DNA of 43,795 nt from Mariaggregatimicrobium sp964498785 (GTDB lineage: Bacteria; Zhuqueibacterota; Zhuqueibacteria; Thermofontimicrobiales; Thiofontviventaceae): positions 1 to 43,795 of the forward strand of contig CAZCJL010000056.1 of assembly GCA_964498785.1 (NCBI GenBank), in the 5' to 3' direction. Below, piece by piece: positions 8,208 through 17,106 of this stretch. Under the pieces are notes generated by a model. That model worked only from the letters and a program-made list of their open reading frames with translations. It did not search any database and was not told the DNA's origin. The position numbers were made by a program, and so were the translations under genes. Numbering within the stretch: position 1 is the first letter of the stretch; each line of letters begins with the position of its first letter.

Positions 8208-8981
8208 ATGAAAAACAATCACTTTATTTGTCTCACTTTTTTAATCCTGATCTGCGGCTGCTCCGCAAAAATGCAAAATTATCAGCATGTGCTAATTGAT
8301 TCATCACAGCCACAAAAGCCTGACTGGTACGATCAGACGTTGGTGCAGGAAGCCGAATTTATTTACGCAATCGGACATTCGCAACCCAGAGATACGGAAC
8401 AGGAAGCCAAAGACGATGCCCTGGCGCGTGCTGTTCAGGAAATTGTGAAGTACAGCGGTGTGACTGTGGAAGCATTTGACCGGAGCGTGGAAGCCAGCTC
8501 GATTGAGGACGGTAAGGAATATTTCACTTCTGATTTTGAAACGAAACGTCAAATTCGGGCTAAAGCCTTTGTCAAACGCGCTTTGCCCATGGACTGGTAC
8601 ATTCAAAAAATGGCGAAGATGCAGGGCAGCAAAAGGGTTGGCGACTCTTATTTGGCTTCCGTTTATTTACGGGTGCCGGAAGAAGAAATCGCGCGCATTC
8701 AGGAAGAGAAAGAAATAAAACTTTCGCTGGACATTGGACTTTATTATGAAGATGAAACCGGAAAGCTACAATATCTCAATGAAGGACATGTTCTTCATTC
8801 AGGAGAGGCTTACACTTTATATGTGCGACCGAGTGATAACTGCAACCTGTACATTTACCAGGTTGATGATTTGGGGCGCTCTTATCGTTTATTCCCCAAT
8901 GCAGAATATTTCACAGGGGAAAATCCCGTAAAAGCTGGGGAAGATTACTGGATCCCCAATTGGGAGGGAGCTATTCATTAA
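8208..8981 (+). CDS. LPP20-like/DUF4384 lipoprotein, C-terminus apparently lost
   Basis: The 257-residue product begins with a lipoprotein signal (hydrophobic segment, then LICGC with the lipidated Cys at 18), so it should be anchored to a membrane. Residues about 40-165 resemble the LPP20/FlgP-like domain (WYDQTL...YAIGHSQ, then A-rich helix). From about residue 175 a DUF4384 domain starts (IGLYYEDETGKLQYL, GEAYTLYVRPSDNCNLYIYQVDD, RLFPN). This domain normally continues past the point ...GEDYWIP, but here the frame ends six residues later in NWEGAIH. The next gene starts in another frame at the same spot and lacks its signal peptide, which suggests a deletion that removed the end of this gene and the beginning of the next. 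The LPP20-like call is from pattern only. Confidence 0.78.
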   Translation: MKNNHFICLTFLILICGCSAKMQNYQHVLIDSSQPQKPDWYDQTLVQEAEFIYAIGHSQPRDTEQEAKDDALARAVQEIVKYSGVTVEAFDRSVEASSIEDGKEYFTSDFETKRQIRAKAFVKRALPMDWYIQKMAKMQGSKRVGDSYLASVYLRVPEEEIARIQEEKEIKLSLDIGLYYEDETGKLQYLNEGHVLHSGEAYTLYVRPSDNCNLYIYQVDDLGRSYRLFPNAEYFTGENPVKAGEDYWIPNWEGAIH

Positions 8982-9985
8982 GTTATTCTCAGGAACCGTA
9001 TCGTGTCGGAACCACAACTGCCGGATTTCTGGAGATCGGCTATGGCAGCGCAGGCAGCGCGATGGGAGATGCGTGTGTCAGCGTGGTTCGGGATTTATCC
9101 TCTGTGTACTGGAATCCCGCCGGGCTTGCGTATATGGAGCAGAATGAAGCGCAGTTTACTTACCAGCCTTGGATTGCAGACATCAACACCTCGCTGACTG
9201 CCGTGGGCATGACATTTCCATCCATTGGTTCGTTTGCGCTGAGTTTGATCCAGGTGGGTTATGGCGACATGGAGGTGACCAATCTGGAAATGCAGGATGG
9301 AACCGGCGAGCTTTTCACCGCTTCGGATCTGGCATTCGGCGTGTCCTACGCCCGGCGGCTCGCCCAGTGGTTCGCGTTCGGAGCTTCCGGGAAATATATT
9401 TCCTCAAAAATATGGCACACAAATGCCCGAGCAATGGCTATAGATCTGGGCGTGGTCGTGAATACACACTTTCTATCGCCGACTGAAAACCGGGAGGATG
9501 GGATCAATATCGGAATGAGTATTTCGAATTACGGCACGAAAATGAAATTCGATGGAATGGATTTGCTCTTCCCCATTGACATCCTTCCTGAGAAAGAAGG
9601 GAATTATCGCGACGTGGAAGGAAAGTTCAGTTTGCAATCGTGGGAGCTGCCGTTGATTTTCAGAATCGGTGTTTCATTCAATCCCATCGTTGTTGGTCCG
9701 CACCGGCTGGTCGTGGCGGTGGATGCGCTGCATCCGAATAATAATGCAGAATCCGTAAACGTGGGCGCGCAATACCAGATGACACTGCCCTCTTATGGCG
9801 AGTTCTATCTGCGAGCCGGCAGAAAAGCGCTTTTTCTGGGAGATGATTCCGAATTCGGGATCACCTTTGGCGGCGGCATGATGCTGCGAATGATGAACAA
9901 TATGGGACTGAAAGTCGAATATGCGTACCGTAGCGTGGGCATACTTGGAAATATTCATGAATATACGCTGGGTTTGGTTTTCTGA
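8960..9985 (+). CDS. PorV/UPF0164-like outer-membrane barrel, 5' end truncated
   Basis: The 341-residue frame starts at a TTG and reads SYSLSYSQEPYRVGTTTAGF, then LEIGYGSAGSAMGDACVSV and LSSVYWNPAGLAYM. This is the conserved N-terminal start of PorV/PorQ/UPF0164-type outer-membrane proteins (GxGSRAxGMGxA...WNPAGL), where a signal peptide normally precedes SQEPYRVG. Only the last few residues of such a signal seem left. The rest shows alternating beta-strands and ends in a barrel-like terminal strand (YTLGLVF). Without a signal peptide the product would not reach the outer membrane, so the gene is probably non-functional unless the junction is a sequencing or assembly error. It overlaps the upstream lipoprotein frame by 22 bases. 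Confidence 0.75.
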   Translation: MGGSYSLSYSQEPYRVGTTTAGFLEIGYGSAGSAMGDACVSVVRDLSSVYWNPAGLAYMEQNEAQFTYQPWIADINTSLTAVGMTFPSIGSFALSLIQVGYGDMEVTNLEMQDGTGELFTASDLAFGVSYARRLAQWFAFGASGKYISSKIWHTNARAMAIDLGVVVNTHFLSPTENREDGINIGMSISNYGTKMKFDGMDLLFPIDILPEKEGNYRDVEGKFSLQSWELPLIFRIGVSFNPIVVGPHRLVVAVDALHPNNNAESVNVGAQYQMTLPSYGEFYLRAGRKALFLGDDSEFGITFGGGMMLRMMNNMGLKVEYAYRSVGILGNIHEYTLGLVF

Positions 9986-10012
9986 TATTCATCCAAATGA
10001 ACTTTTTACAAG

Positions 10013-10045
10013 AAGATGCTGTTCTAATAGTGCAGCATCTTTTTC
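10013..10045 (+). terminator. Rho-independent terminator after the PorV-like gene
   Basis: The stem AAGATGCTG (10013-10021) pairs with CAGCATCTT (10033-10041) around an 11-base loop and runs into TTTTCTATTT. It ends the 8208-9985 transcript. Confidence 0.85.
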
Positions 10046-10129
10046 TATTTAAAAAGATACGAGATGCCAGAGCGGATACAAAGTGGCATTCCAACTTTTT
10101 TCATTTTTTAGTTTTAGGTAAAATTCACC

Positions 10130-11671
10130 ATGGTCATTTCAAAGAAAAGCTTTCTTATCTATAGAAAAAACAAAATAACTTTTTTCATCCTTCTTCTGCT
10201 GACTGCAATTTTATCATTCCATTGTGAACGGCAGCCCGAAAAAATTCCCGAAGAAAAAATACTTGCCAAAGTCGGCGACCGTGTGATCACGGCAGATGAT
10301 TTCAAACGCCGGGCAGAATATACCATTCGCCCACCCTATTGCAGCCGAGATAACTATATTCACCGGAAAATTGTTTTGAATTCGCTCATCGCTGAAAAAC
10401 TGCTGGCAATGGAAACCAGCGAAGACAACGAGCTTTTGAATAACGAGCAATTTCAGGATTATCTGAAAGGACGACAGGAACAATCCATGCGCCAGTGGAT
10501 GTTTTACAAAGATTTCTATGACAGAGTCGAGCTGGATACATCAGAAATTAAAAAGATGTACAAAATCACTGGCAGGCAATACACGATTGATTATGTGTCT
10601 CTGAAAGACAGCGCCATCGCCGTGGAAATCGATATTCAGCTCCAAAATGGCGCTGGATTCGATGCCGTTTTTGCAGCAATTGAAAATATACCGCAGCGGG
10701 AAGTCACGTGGGAATCCCAGGAAAATGATATCATTCACAAAGCAATGTACAGCAAGCTGCGGGAAAAAGGCGCGGTGATCGGTCCGCTGAAAATTGAGAA
10801 TAATTTTTACGTGGTGATGCGGATTGCCGGTTATTCGGATGTGCGTTATCTTACGGGTACGGATATTCAGAACAGATATCGTGATATCAAAGAACGCATG
10901 AAAATGGATTCGGCAATCGAAAATTACACGAAATTTATCCAGAAAATCATGAAGGGCAAACGGATCGACTTCAACCCGGAGACATTTAAAAAGCTGGTCA
11001 ATATCATCGGACCGATGTATCTGGCAGATCCAAAGAAGAAACAAGCTGCTTTCAACAAACAGGTGTGGGATAAGGAAAGCGACGATCTTATCCCGGAAAA
11101 CATTACGGGCGACATTGAAGCGATGGCGGACGAAACCTTGCTGAAAATCGATGATGACGTATGGACAGTGGCTCGTTTCAGAAAAGAGCTGAATATCCAC
11201 CCGCTGGTTTTCCGGAAAAAGCAGATGAAGAGAAGCGAATTTGCCGAGCAATTTAAATACGCGATTGCGGATATGATCCGCGATAAAAATATTGCCGGGG
11301 AAGCCCGGAAAAAAGGTTACGACCGTTCGACTGCCGTGAAAATGAACGTGAACATGTGGAAAGATTACCTGCTCGGCTTGTACAACCGGAATGAGTTCCT
11401 GACTGAAAAAGGCAAGCTGGTGAATTTTCAAGATGATTATATAAAAATTATTGAGGATGACCTGAATCCGTACGTCCGGGATTTGCAGCAGAAATATTCA
11501 GACATCATTCACATCAACACCGACCTGTTCGAGCAGATCGAATTATCGAGAATCGATATGCTGGCAATTCAGGCGAATGTGCCTTTCCCAATCATGGTGC
11601 CGAGTTTTCCGCTTGTGACGACCTACGATAAGCTCGATTATGGCACTAAACTGGAAGTCGAACAGAAATAA
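10130..11671 (+). CDS. SurA/PpiC-like peptidyl-prolyl isomerase, probable lipoprotein
   Basis: The 513-residue protein has an N-terminal membrane segment followed by Cys32 (ILSFHC), an imperfect lipobox. Residues about 45-140 resemble the SurA N-terminal helical domain (LAKVGDRVITADDFKRRAEY, IVLNSLIAEKLLAMETS). About 145-240 looks like a parvulin/PPIC domain (QYTIDYVSLKD, LREKGAVIGPLKIENNFYVV). A second SurA-type segment begins near 335 (ADETLLKIDDDVWTVARFRKE). It would assist folding of exported proteins in the periplasm. It lies 18 bases before a GH5 gene and probably shares its transcript, so it could serve secreted glycosidases. Isomerase activity is inferred; the PPIC domain is divergent. 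Confidence 0.75.
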   Translation: MVISKKSFLIYRKNKITFFILLLLTAILSFHCERQPEKIPEEKILAKVGDRVITADDFKRRAEYTIRPPYCSRDNYIHRKIVLNSLIAEKLLAMETSEDNELLNNEQFQDYLKGRQEQSMRQWMFYKDFYDRVELDTSEIKKMYKITGRQYTIDYVSLKDSAIAVEIDIQLQNGAGFDAVFAAIENIPQREVTWESQENDIIHKAMYSKLREKGAVIGPLKIENNFYVVMRIAGYSDVRYLTGTDIQNRYRDIKERMKMDSAIENYTKFIQKIMKGKRIDFNPETFKKLVNIIGPMYLADPKKKQAAFNKQVWDKESDDLIPENITGDIEAMADETLLKIDDDVWTVARFRKELNIHPLVFRKKQMKRSEFAEQFKYAIADMIRDKNIAGEARKKGYDRSTAVKMNVNMWKDYLLGLYNRNEFLTEKGKLVNFQDDYIKIIEDDLNPYVRDLQQKYSDIIHINTDLFEQIELSRIDMLAIQANVPFPIMVPSFPLVTTYDKLDYGTKLEVEQK

Positions 11672-11689
11672 AGGAGCGATAAAAAATCA

Positions 11690-12742
11690 ATGAAATTATA
11701 TTTACGATTCTACCTGATTTTCTGGATGCTGCTGACTTCGAGCTGCCTGTTTTCCTGCAATTCGCAGGCAATCAGTCCCGCAGATGATAACAATGAACCC
11801 GTCGATGTGTTCGAGCAGAACAAGCTGCTTTATCGCTGCGTGAACTTAGGCAATGCCCTCGAAGCGCCGACCGAAGGCGAATGGGGCGTTACGCTGGAGA
11901 GAGAGTATTTTGAATTGATCAGCAACGCCGGATTCACTGGCGTGCGCATTCCCATTCGCTGGTCAGCTCATGCTGCCGTGGATTCACCGTACGCGATTTC
12001 GAGATCATTTCTATCCCGTGTCGACTGGGCGCTGAATCTGGCGGAACAGAACGATCTTGCCGCGATCATTAATATTCATCATTATGAAGAAATCATGACA
12101 GAGCCGGCAGCTCATAAAGAACGCTTTTTAGGGCTTTGGAGGCAGATCGCCAATCATTATAAGCACAGATCCAATCCGGTTTTTTTTGAAGTGCTGAATG
12201 AGCCGAACGACAAGCTGACTGCGGATATCTGGAATAATTATTTAGCCGAAGCCATCGATTTGATCCGGCAGACGAATCCGAACAGAACGCTCATCATCGA
12301 GACCGCCGAATGGGGTGGTCTCGGTGCACTGGAAAAGCTGGTTCTCCCCGAAGATGAACAGAACATCATCGTGACATATCATTATTATAATCCGTTTCAT
12401 TTCACGCACCAGGGCGCCGAGTGGGTTTCGAATAGCGACCAATGGCTGGGAACCACATGGACAGGAACCGCAAGTCAAAAAAATGCAGTGAATCAGGAGA
12501 TTGACCGCGCCGTGCTCTGGGCAGAGCAGCAAAACCGCCCGCTTTTCATGGGCGAATTTGGCGCATATCGGAAAGCGGATATGCCTTCACGGTATTCATG
12601 GACAAGCTACGTCGCCCGGGCAGCGGAACAGCGGGATATTAGCTGGGCTTATTGGGAATTCTGCTCCGGTTTCGGTATTTATGACAGCAGCAGCAGGCAG
12701 TGGAATTCGCTATTGAACGCGCTGATTCCGCCGGAGGATTAA
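11690..12742 (+). CDS. GH5 endoglucanase-like glycoside hydrolase, lipoprotein
   Basis: The 350-residue product belongs to glycoside hydrolase family 5, retaining enzymes that cut beta-1,4- or related glucans and mannans. Visible signatures are GVRIPIRWS near residue 84-92, INIHHYEE near 128-135, the acid/base Glu171 in FEVLNEPN, the YHYYNPF strand near 230, and the nucleophile Glu289 in FMGEFGAY. A lipoprotein signal ends in LFSC with Cys23, so the enzyme should be membrane anchored. AAAGGAGCG precedes the ATG. The gap to the upstream SurA-like gene is 18 bases. Downstream lie GH16 and GH3 genes, and together they suggest a beta-glucan degradation cluster. The exact substrate within GH5 cannot be fixed. 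Confidence 0.92.
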   Translation: MKLYLRFYLIFWMLLTSSCLFSCNSQAISPADDNNEPVDVFEQNKLLYRCVNLGNALEAPTEGEWGVTLEREYFELISNAGFTGVRIPIRWSAHAAVDSPYAISRSFLSRVDWALNLAEQNDLAAIINIHHYEEIMTEPAAHKERFLGLWRQIANHYKHRSNPVFFEVLNEPNDKLTADIWNNYLAEAIDLIRQTNPNRTLIIETAEWGGLGALEKLVLPEDEQNIIVTYHYYNPFHFTHQGAEWVSNSDQWLGTTWTGTASQKNAVNQEIDRAVLWAEQQNRPLFMGEFGAYRKADMPSRYSWTSYVARAAEQRDISWAYWEFCSGFGIYDSSSRQWNSLLNALIPPED

Positions 12743-12787
12743 AAGTCTGGACTGTTTAAAATTATTCCACCCATTCATGAGCCAAAA

Positions 12788-12832
12788 GTCCCGGAGGGAC
12801 GTCTGAAAATAGCCCATCGATTCATCGATGGG
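12788..12832 (+). repeat. Composite REP unit, forward copy
   Basis: A GTCCC/GGGAC palindrome is followed by the spacer TGAAAATAG and then a CCCAtCgAT/ATcGaTGGG palindrome. The same composite occurs in reverse orientation at 12950-12995. Confidence 0.8.
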
Positions 12833-12949
12833 AAACAGGAATGCACAATTTAGAGAGAGTCCTGTAAGGACGATTGAAACACAACCGGTGAAAATCAAAA
12901 TATTCAATCGTCCCTGACGGGACTAAAATTCCGGGTGAGACTTCATTTT

Positions 12950-12995
12950 CCCACCAATAAATTGGTGGGCTATTTTCAATTGTCCCTGACGGGAC
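12950..12995 (-). repeat. Composite REP unit, reverse copy
   Basis: Read on the minus strand, this has the same order: GTCCC/GGGAC, the spacer TGAAAATAG, then CCCACCAAT/ATTGGTGGG. Arm sequences differ from the forward copy but with compensating changes that keep the stem. Confidence 0.8.
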
Positions 12996-13162
12996 ATTTT
13001 CAACGACTTACAGATTTCCGTAGTCTTTGAGACTTCGAAAATCTTGCATTAAGTCCCGGAGACTGAAAATAGTCAGGTAAGGAAGATTAAAAATAGAAGT
13101 GCGTCGCACTTTGTAACGGGACAAATCAAAAATTATTTGTTACTCAATGAAAGAAATACGCC

Positions 13163-14020
13163 ATGAGACTAAAAATTACCTTTGTATCTATCATTACCAT
13201 CAACCTGCTAACGATCAGCTTTTGCCAGAAATCCGAGAATGTTCTCAATAATGACCCGGATGAGGAAATACCGGTTCCCGAAGGATATGCACTCATCTGG
13301 AATGATGAATTTTCCGGATCGGAGATCGATATGTCCAAATGGGAGCACGAGGTGAACGCCAAAGGCGGCGGCAATAATGAACTGCAATACTACACCGACC
13401 GAAAAATCAATTCGTATGTCGAAGACGACGCGCTGATCATTCAGGCGCTCAAAGAGCAATACACCGGATCGGAAGGCACTCGGAGCTACACTTCCGCACG
13501 ATTGCGGACAAAGAAAAAAGGCGACTGGCGATATGGAAGATTCGAGATCCGGACGAAACTTCCGTTCGGGAAAGGACTGTGGCCCGCTATCTGGATGTTG
13601 CCAACCGATTGGAAATACGGCGGCTGGGCAGCCAGCGGCGAAATCGATATTATGGAGCTGGTCGGACATGAGCCGAACAAGGTCTATGGAACGCTACACT
13701 ATGGAGGAGCCTATCCCAACAATACGCACAGCGGAGATAGTTACACGCTACCGGAAGGCGACTTCAGCGACGATTTCCATACATTCACACTGGACTGGGA
13801 TACGACCCAATTTCAATGGTACGTGGATGATGTGTTCTACCTGTCGCAAACATCCTGGTACACGGAAAATCATCCCTATCCCGCGCCGTTCGATCAATTT
13901 TTTCATATACTGTTGAATGTAGCGGTCGGCGGGAATTTCCCCGGCAATCCGGATGCATCCACCATTTTCCCGCAGCGGATGTATGTGGATTATGTGCGGG
14001 TGTTCAAGAAGATCGAATAA
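13163..14020 (+). CDS. GH16 beta-glucanase (laminarinase-like), lipoprotein
   Basis: The 285-residue protein is a glycoside hydrolase family 16 enzyme, most like beta-1,3(4)-glucanases that cleave laminarin or lichenan. The catalytic signature GEIDIMELVGH gives nucleophile Glu160, Asp162 and acid/base Glu165. Flanking family motifs include LIWNDEFSG near residue 44-52, NNELQYYTDR near 71-80, YGRFEIRTKLPFGKGLWPAIWML at about 124-146, and FHILLNVAVGGNFPGNP near the end. The signal ends in ISFC (Cys21), an imperfect lipobox. The protein is essentially one catalytic domain. It is followed after 54 bases by a GH3 gene and is probably co-transcribed with it. Confidence 0.95.
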   Translation: MRLKITFVSIITINLLTISFCQKSENVLNNDPDEEIPVPEGYALIWNDEFSGSEIDMSKWEHEVNAKGGGNNELQYYTDRKINSYVEDDALIIQALKEQYTGSEGTRSYTSARLRTKKKGDWRYGRFEIRTKLPFGKGLWPAIWMLPTDWKYGGWAASGEIDIMELVGHEPNKVYGTLHYGGAYPNNTHSGDSYTLPEGDFSDDFHTFTLDWDTTQFQWYVDDVFYLSQTSWYTENHPYPAPFDQFFHILLNVAVGGNFPGNPDASTIFPQRMYVDYVRVFKKIE

Positions 14021-14074
14021 TCAGTTCATTTGTAATTTGGTTTAACTTTGCTTTATAATAAAAACGAGAAACAG

Positions 14075-16915
14075 ATGACTCATACGACAACCAGATTTAT
14101 TTTCAGCCTGCTTTTTGCATGTTCAATTTCAATCCTTAAAGCTCAGACTCCGACTTACCTCGATTCATCAGCTTCGATTGATGACAGAATCGATGACCTG
14201 CTTTCACGAATGACTCTCAAAGAAAAAGCCGGTCAGATGACACAGGCAGATCATAATGCCATCAATAATACGGAGGAGATAAAAACATATTTCCTCGGTT
14301 CTATATTGAGCGGCGGCGGGTCAGATCCGGCGCAGGGGAACGATCCGATTCATTGGGCGAATCTCTACGACAGCTTTCAGCAAAAAGCCCTGGAAAACAG
14401 ACTGCGGATTCCCCTGATTTATGGCATCGATGCGGTGCACGGACACAGCAATGTTATCGGCGCAGTCATCTTTCCGCACAATATCGGATTGGGCGCGACG
14501 AGAAATCCTGAGCTTGTCGAAGAAGCAGCCCGAATAACCGCAATCGAAGTAGCTGCGACCGGCATCGACTGGACTTTCGCTCCATGCATTGCCGTTCCCA
14601 GAGATGAAAGATGGGGCAGGACCTACGAAGGCTTCGGCGAAACGCCTGAATTAGCCGGGCTGCTGGGAGCCGCTGCTGTGAGAGGATTTCAGAATGATTC
14701 CCTGAATATGCCCACGAGCATTGTCGCCTGCGCCAAACATTATGTCGGAGACGGCGGAACTGCAGGCGGGGATGATCAGGGAAATACCATTTTAATTGAG
14801 GAAGAGCTACGGGCAATTCATCTGCCCGGCTATATTTCGGCGATTGAAAACGACGTAAAGACAATTATGGCGTCGTACAATAGCTGGAACGGGCAAAAGA
14901 TGCATGGTCATAAGTACCTTTTGACAGACGTATTAAAAGGGGAGCTCGGATTCAAGGGCTTCATCGTTTCGGACTGGGCGGGCATAGATCAGTTGCCGGG
15001 AAATTATGTTTCCGATATCGAAGCATCGATCAATGCCGGGATCGATATGGTGATGGTTCCGAATAACTACACGCAATTTTTCACATCCCTGGTTTCTCTC
15101 GTTAATCAGAACAAAATTTCGATGGAACGAATTGACGATGCGGTCTGCAGAATATTGAAAGTAAAATTCGAACTGGGATTATTCGAACGCCCGATGACGG
15201 ATCGCTCATATCTTTCGTTAATCGGATCGGAAAATCACCGGGCAGTTGCCAGACAATGTGTCCGGGAATCGCAGGTTTTGCTGAAGAAGAATGACAACAT
15301 ACTTCCTCTTCCGAAAGAAAATATAAAAGTGCTCGTAGCAGGTGAACATGCGGATGATATCGGTCTCCAGTGTGGCGGATGGACCATTCAGTGGCAGGGC
15401 GCTAAAGGTGAAATCACGACAGGCACAACCATCCTCGATGGGTTGCAGAAAGTCGCCCCTGATGTTGAGTTCGTTTACAGCCCGAGTGGTGATTTCAATG
15501 ATATAGATGCAGATTATGCCATCGTTGTCATTGGAGAGCAGCCTTATGCGGAAGGCGCAGGCGACGTGGATGATCTGACAGTGAATAAATCGCAAATAAA
15601 TATGGTGCGCAAAATAAAGCAGCGGGGAATCCCTGTTATTACACTTCTAATTTCCGGCAGACCGATGATTATCGATCCTGTGCTGCACAATTCGGATATT
15701 TTTATTGCCTCCTGGCTGCCCGGCACAGAAGCGGACGGGATTGCAGAAATTTTATTCGGCGATTATTTGCCCAAAGGATTACTCCCCATGACATTTCCGA
15801 TATCCATGGAGCAAATCCCGATCAATTTTGGCGATGAGGATTATGATCCGTTATTCGCCTATGGCTTCGGAATAACTGACATCAGCGATTCGCAGGCTGG
15901 CTCGCCGCCGGTTTTCCAATCTGCCATGCTCACCGAAGATGGCTTTCATATCGAACTTACATTTAATAAATCGATGATTGTTGACGAAACGACGAACGCA
16001 CAGTTTTCCGTAATGAAAAATAACTCGACAAATATCGAGGTTATCAATTTTGAACTCTGTGATTTCAGCAATAACATCATCGAACTTGGGCTGGGCGATG
16101 AAATATCAGAAGACGATATTTTAACAGTGACTTATGTTTCCGGAAATCTTACTTCGGTAGATGGTAGTAATCTTGATCTTTTCTTAAATCAGCCGGTCAT
16201 AAATTTCAGGCAATATCTGTTCGCAGCCCATTCACTACCCGGGCGGATCGAAGCCGAAGATTATGCTGCCATGTCAGGTGTTCAAACCGAAAATACTTCG
16301 GATACCGGCGGCGGCTTGAACGTCGGTTGGATCGATAACGGCGACTGGATGGAATATTACTGCAATTTTGAATCTGCAGGAACGTACGTGATAAATTTCA
16401 GAACTGCCTGCCTGAATAGCTCGGGACGAATTAAATTTCTGGTGAATGGAGAAGAATTATTCTCAAGAAATATTCCCATAACGAACGGATGGCAAAATTG
16501 GATAACTGTTTCGGAAACGGCTGAATTTGCCAAAGGATTTTCGACAATTAGAATTTATGCTGAGAAAGGTGGATTCAATATAAATTGGTTCGAATTTTTA
16601 TTTGATACCAGTATTGAAGAACAAAATCACCATATTCCTCAGTTTAAATTAGAACAAAATTATCCAAATCCATTTAATTCTGTGACTAAAATTGGATATG
16701 CAGTAAATCAAGCATCATTTATCAAAATTATTATTTATAATGAACTGGGTCAGGAGGTAAAAGCATTAGTGAATGAAAATAAACCGGTTGGTCATTACGA
16801 AACAAGCTGGGACGGTACTGACAAATTCGGGAACATGGTCTCTACAGGTATCTATTTCTATCAGATTCATACCAGTCGTTCAAAATCTGCAAAAAAAATG
16901 CTTTTATTAGAATAG
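14075..16915 (+). CDS. Secreted GH3 beta-glucosidase with CBM6-like and FlgD-like C-terminal modules
   Basis: The product (946 residues from this ATG) is a family 3 glycoside hydrolase that would release glucose from beta-glucan oligosaccharides. An N-terminal signal ends near ILKAQ. The GH3 N domain shows KAGQMTQ, YGIDAVHGH, ERWGRTYEGFGE, AKHYVGDGGT and the nucleophile motif GFIVSDWAG (Asp300). The GH3 C domain follows to about 600, then an Ig-like linker with FNKSM. A CBM6/35-like module (IEAEDYAAMSGV, GWIDNGDWMEYY, FNINWFEF) lies at about 715-845. The last 80 residues form a FlgD-like domain with NYPNPFNSVTKI and GIYFYQI, as in sorting tails of FCB-type bacteria. A TTG in frame at 14048 is possible, but the ATG leads straight into the signal peptide. 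The tail suggests secretion or surface attachment, while GH5 and GH16 carry lipid anchors. Confidence 0.93.
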   Translation: MTHTTTRFIFSLLFACSISILKAQTPTYLDSSASIDDRIDDLLSRMTLKEKAGQMTQADHNAINNTEEIKTYFLGSILSGGGSDPAQGNDPIHWANLYDSFQQKALENRLRIPLIYGIDAVHGHSNVIGAVIFPHNIGLGATRNPELVEEAARITAIEVAATGIDWTFAPCIAVPRDERWGRTYEGFGETPELAGLLGAAAVRGFQNDSLNMPTSIVACAKHYVGDGGTAGGDDQGNTILIEEELRAIHLPGYISAIENDVKTIMASYNSWNGQKMHGHKYLLTDVLKGELGFKGFIVSDWAGIDQLPGNYVSDIEASINAGIDMVMVPNNYTQFFTSLVSLVNQNKISMERIDDAVCRILKVKFELGLFERPMTDRSYLSLIGSENHRAVARQCVRESQVLLKKNDNILPLPKENIKVLVAGEHADDIGLQCGGWTIQWQGAKGEITTGTTILDGLQKVAPDVEFVYSPSGDFNDIDADYAIVVIGEQPYAEGAGDVDDLTVNKSQINMVRKIKQRGIPVITLLISGRPMIIDPVLHNSDIFIASWLPGTEADGIAEILFGDYLPKGLLPMTFPISMEQIPINFGDEDYDPLFAYGFGITDISDSQAGSPPVFQSAMLTEDGFHIELTFNKSMIVDETTNAQFSVMKNNSTNIEVINFELCDFSNNIIELGLGDEISEDDILTVTYVSGNLTSVDGSNLDLFLNQPVINFRQYLFAAHSLPGRIEAEDYAAMSGVQTENTSDTGGGLNVGWIDNGDWMEYYCNFESAGTYVINFRTACLNSSGRIKFLVNGEELFSRNIPITNGWQNWITVSETAEFAKGFSTIRIYAEKGGFNINWFEFLFDTSIEEQNHHIPQFKLEQNYPNPFNSVTKIGYAVNQASFIKIIIYNELGQEVKALVNENKPVGHYETSWDGTDKFGNMVSTGIYFYQIHTSRSKSAKKMLLLE

Positions 16916-17077
16916 TATCAAATAACCCCCTAAAGACGCTGACAATAATGATTCACTCTTATGTTGAAGATGGTGCGTTTTTCATTCTGTTACGAATCTG
17001 ACTGGAATAAATTCTTGACCACACCTCTATGACAATTTTCAAAAGCAATAAAATCTATACAAAGATATAAAAATTAC

Positions 17078-17106
17078 TTGACATTTACATCACTTTTGCA
17101 TACATT
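17078..17106 (+). promoter_or_regulatory. Sigma70-type promoter of the GntR-led operon
   Basis: TTGACA at 17078-17083 is followed after 17 bases by TACATT at 17101-17106. The -10 box lies inside the palindromic operator, so binding there would block RNA polymerase. Confidence 0.7.

Larger units (their letters stand above)
12743..13162. repeat. REP-like palindrome cluster between GH5 and GH16
   Basis: No gene is visible here. At least seven short palindromes follow one another: GTCCC...GGGAC at 12788-12800, CCCATCGA...TCGATGGG at 12813-12832, GTCCT...AGGAC at 12859-12871, GTCCC...GGGAC at 12910-12923, CCCACCAAT...ATTGGTGGG at 12950-12969, GTCCC...GGGAC at 12982-12995, and AGTGC...GCACT at 13098-13110. 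Degenerate GTCCCGGAGACT-like remnants lie around 13050-13140. The region may also act as a terminator or mRNA-stabilising element between the two genes. Confidence 0.85.

Noticed and set aside
10541..11431. 296-codon minus-strand frame opposite the SurA-like gene
   Set aside because: The plus-strand product has a coherent signal and domain pattern; the antisense translation is rich in His/Phe and Ile as expected for a shadow.
12788..13110. Possible CRISPR-like array
   Set aside because: The repeated units are short palindromes of two alternating types with irregular spacing and opposite orientation, and there are no unique spacers of constant length or cas genes.
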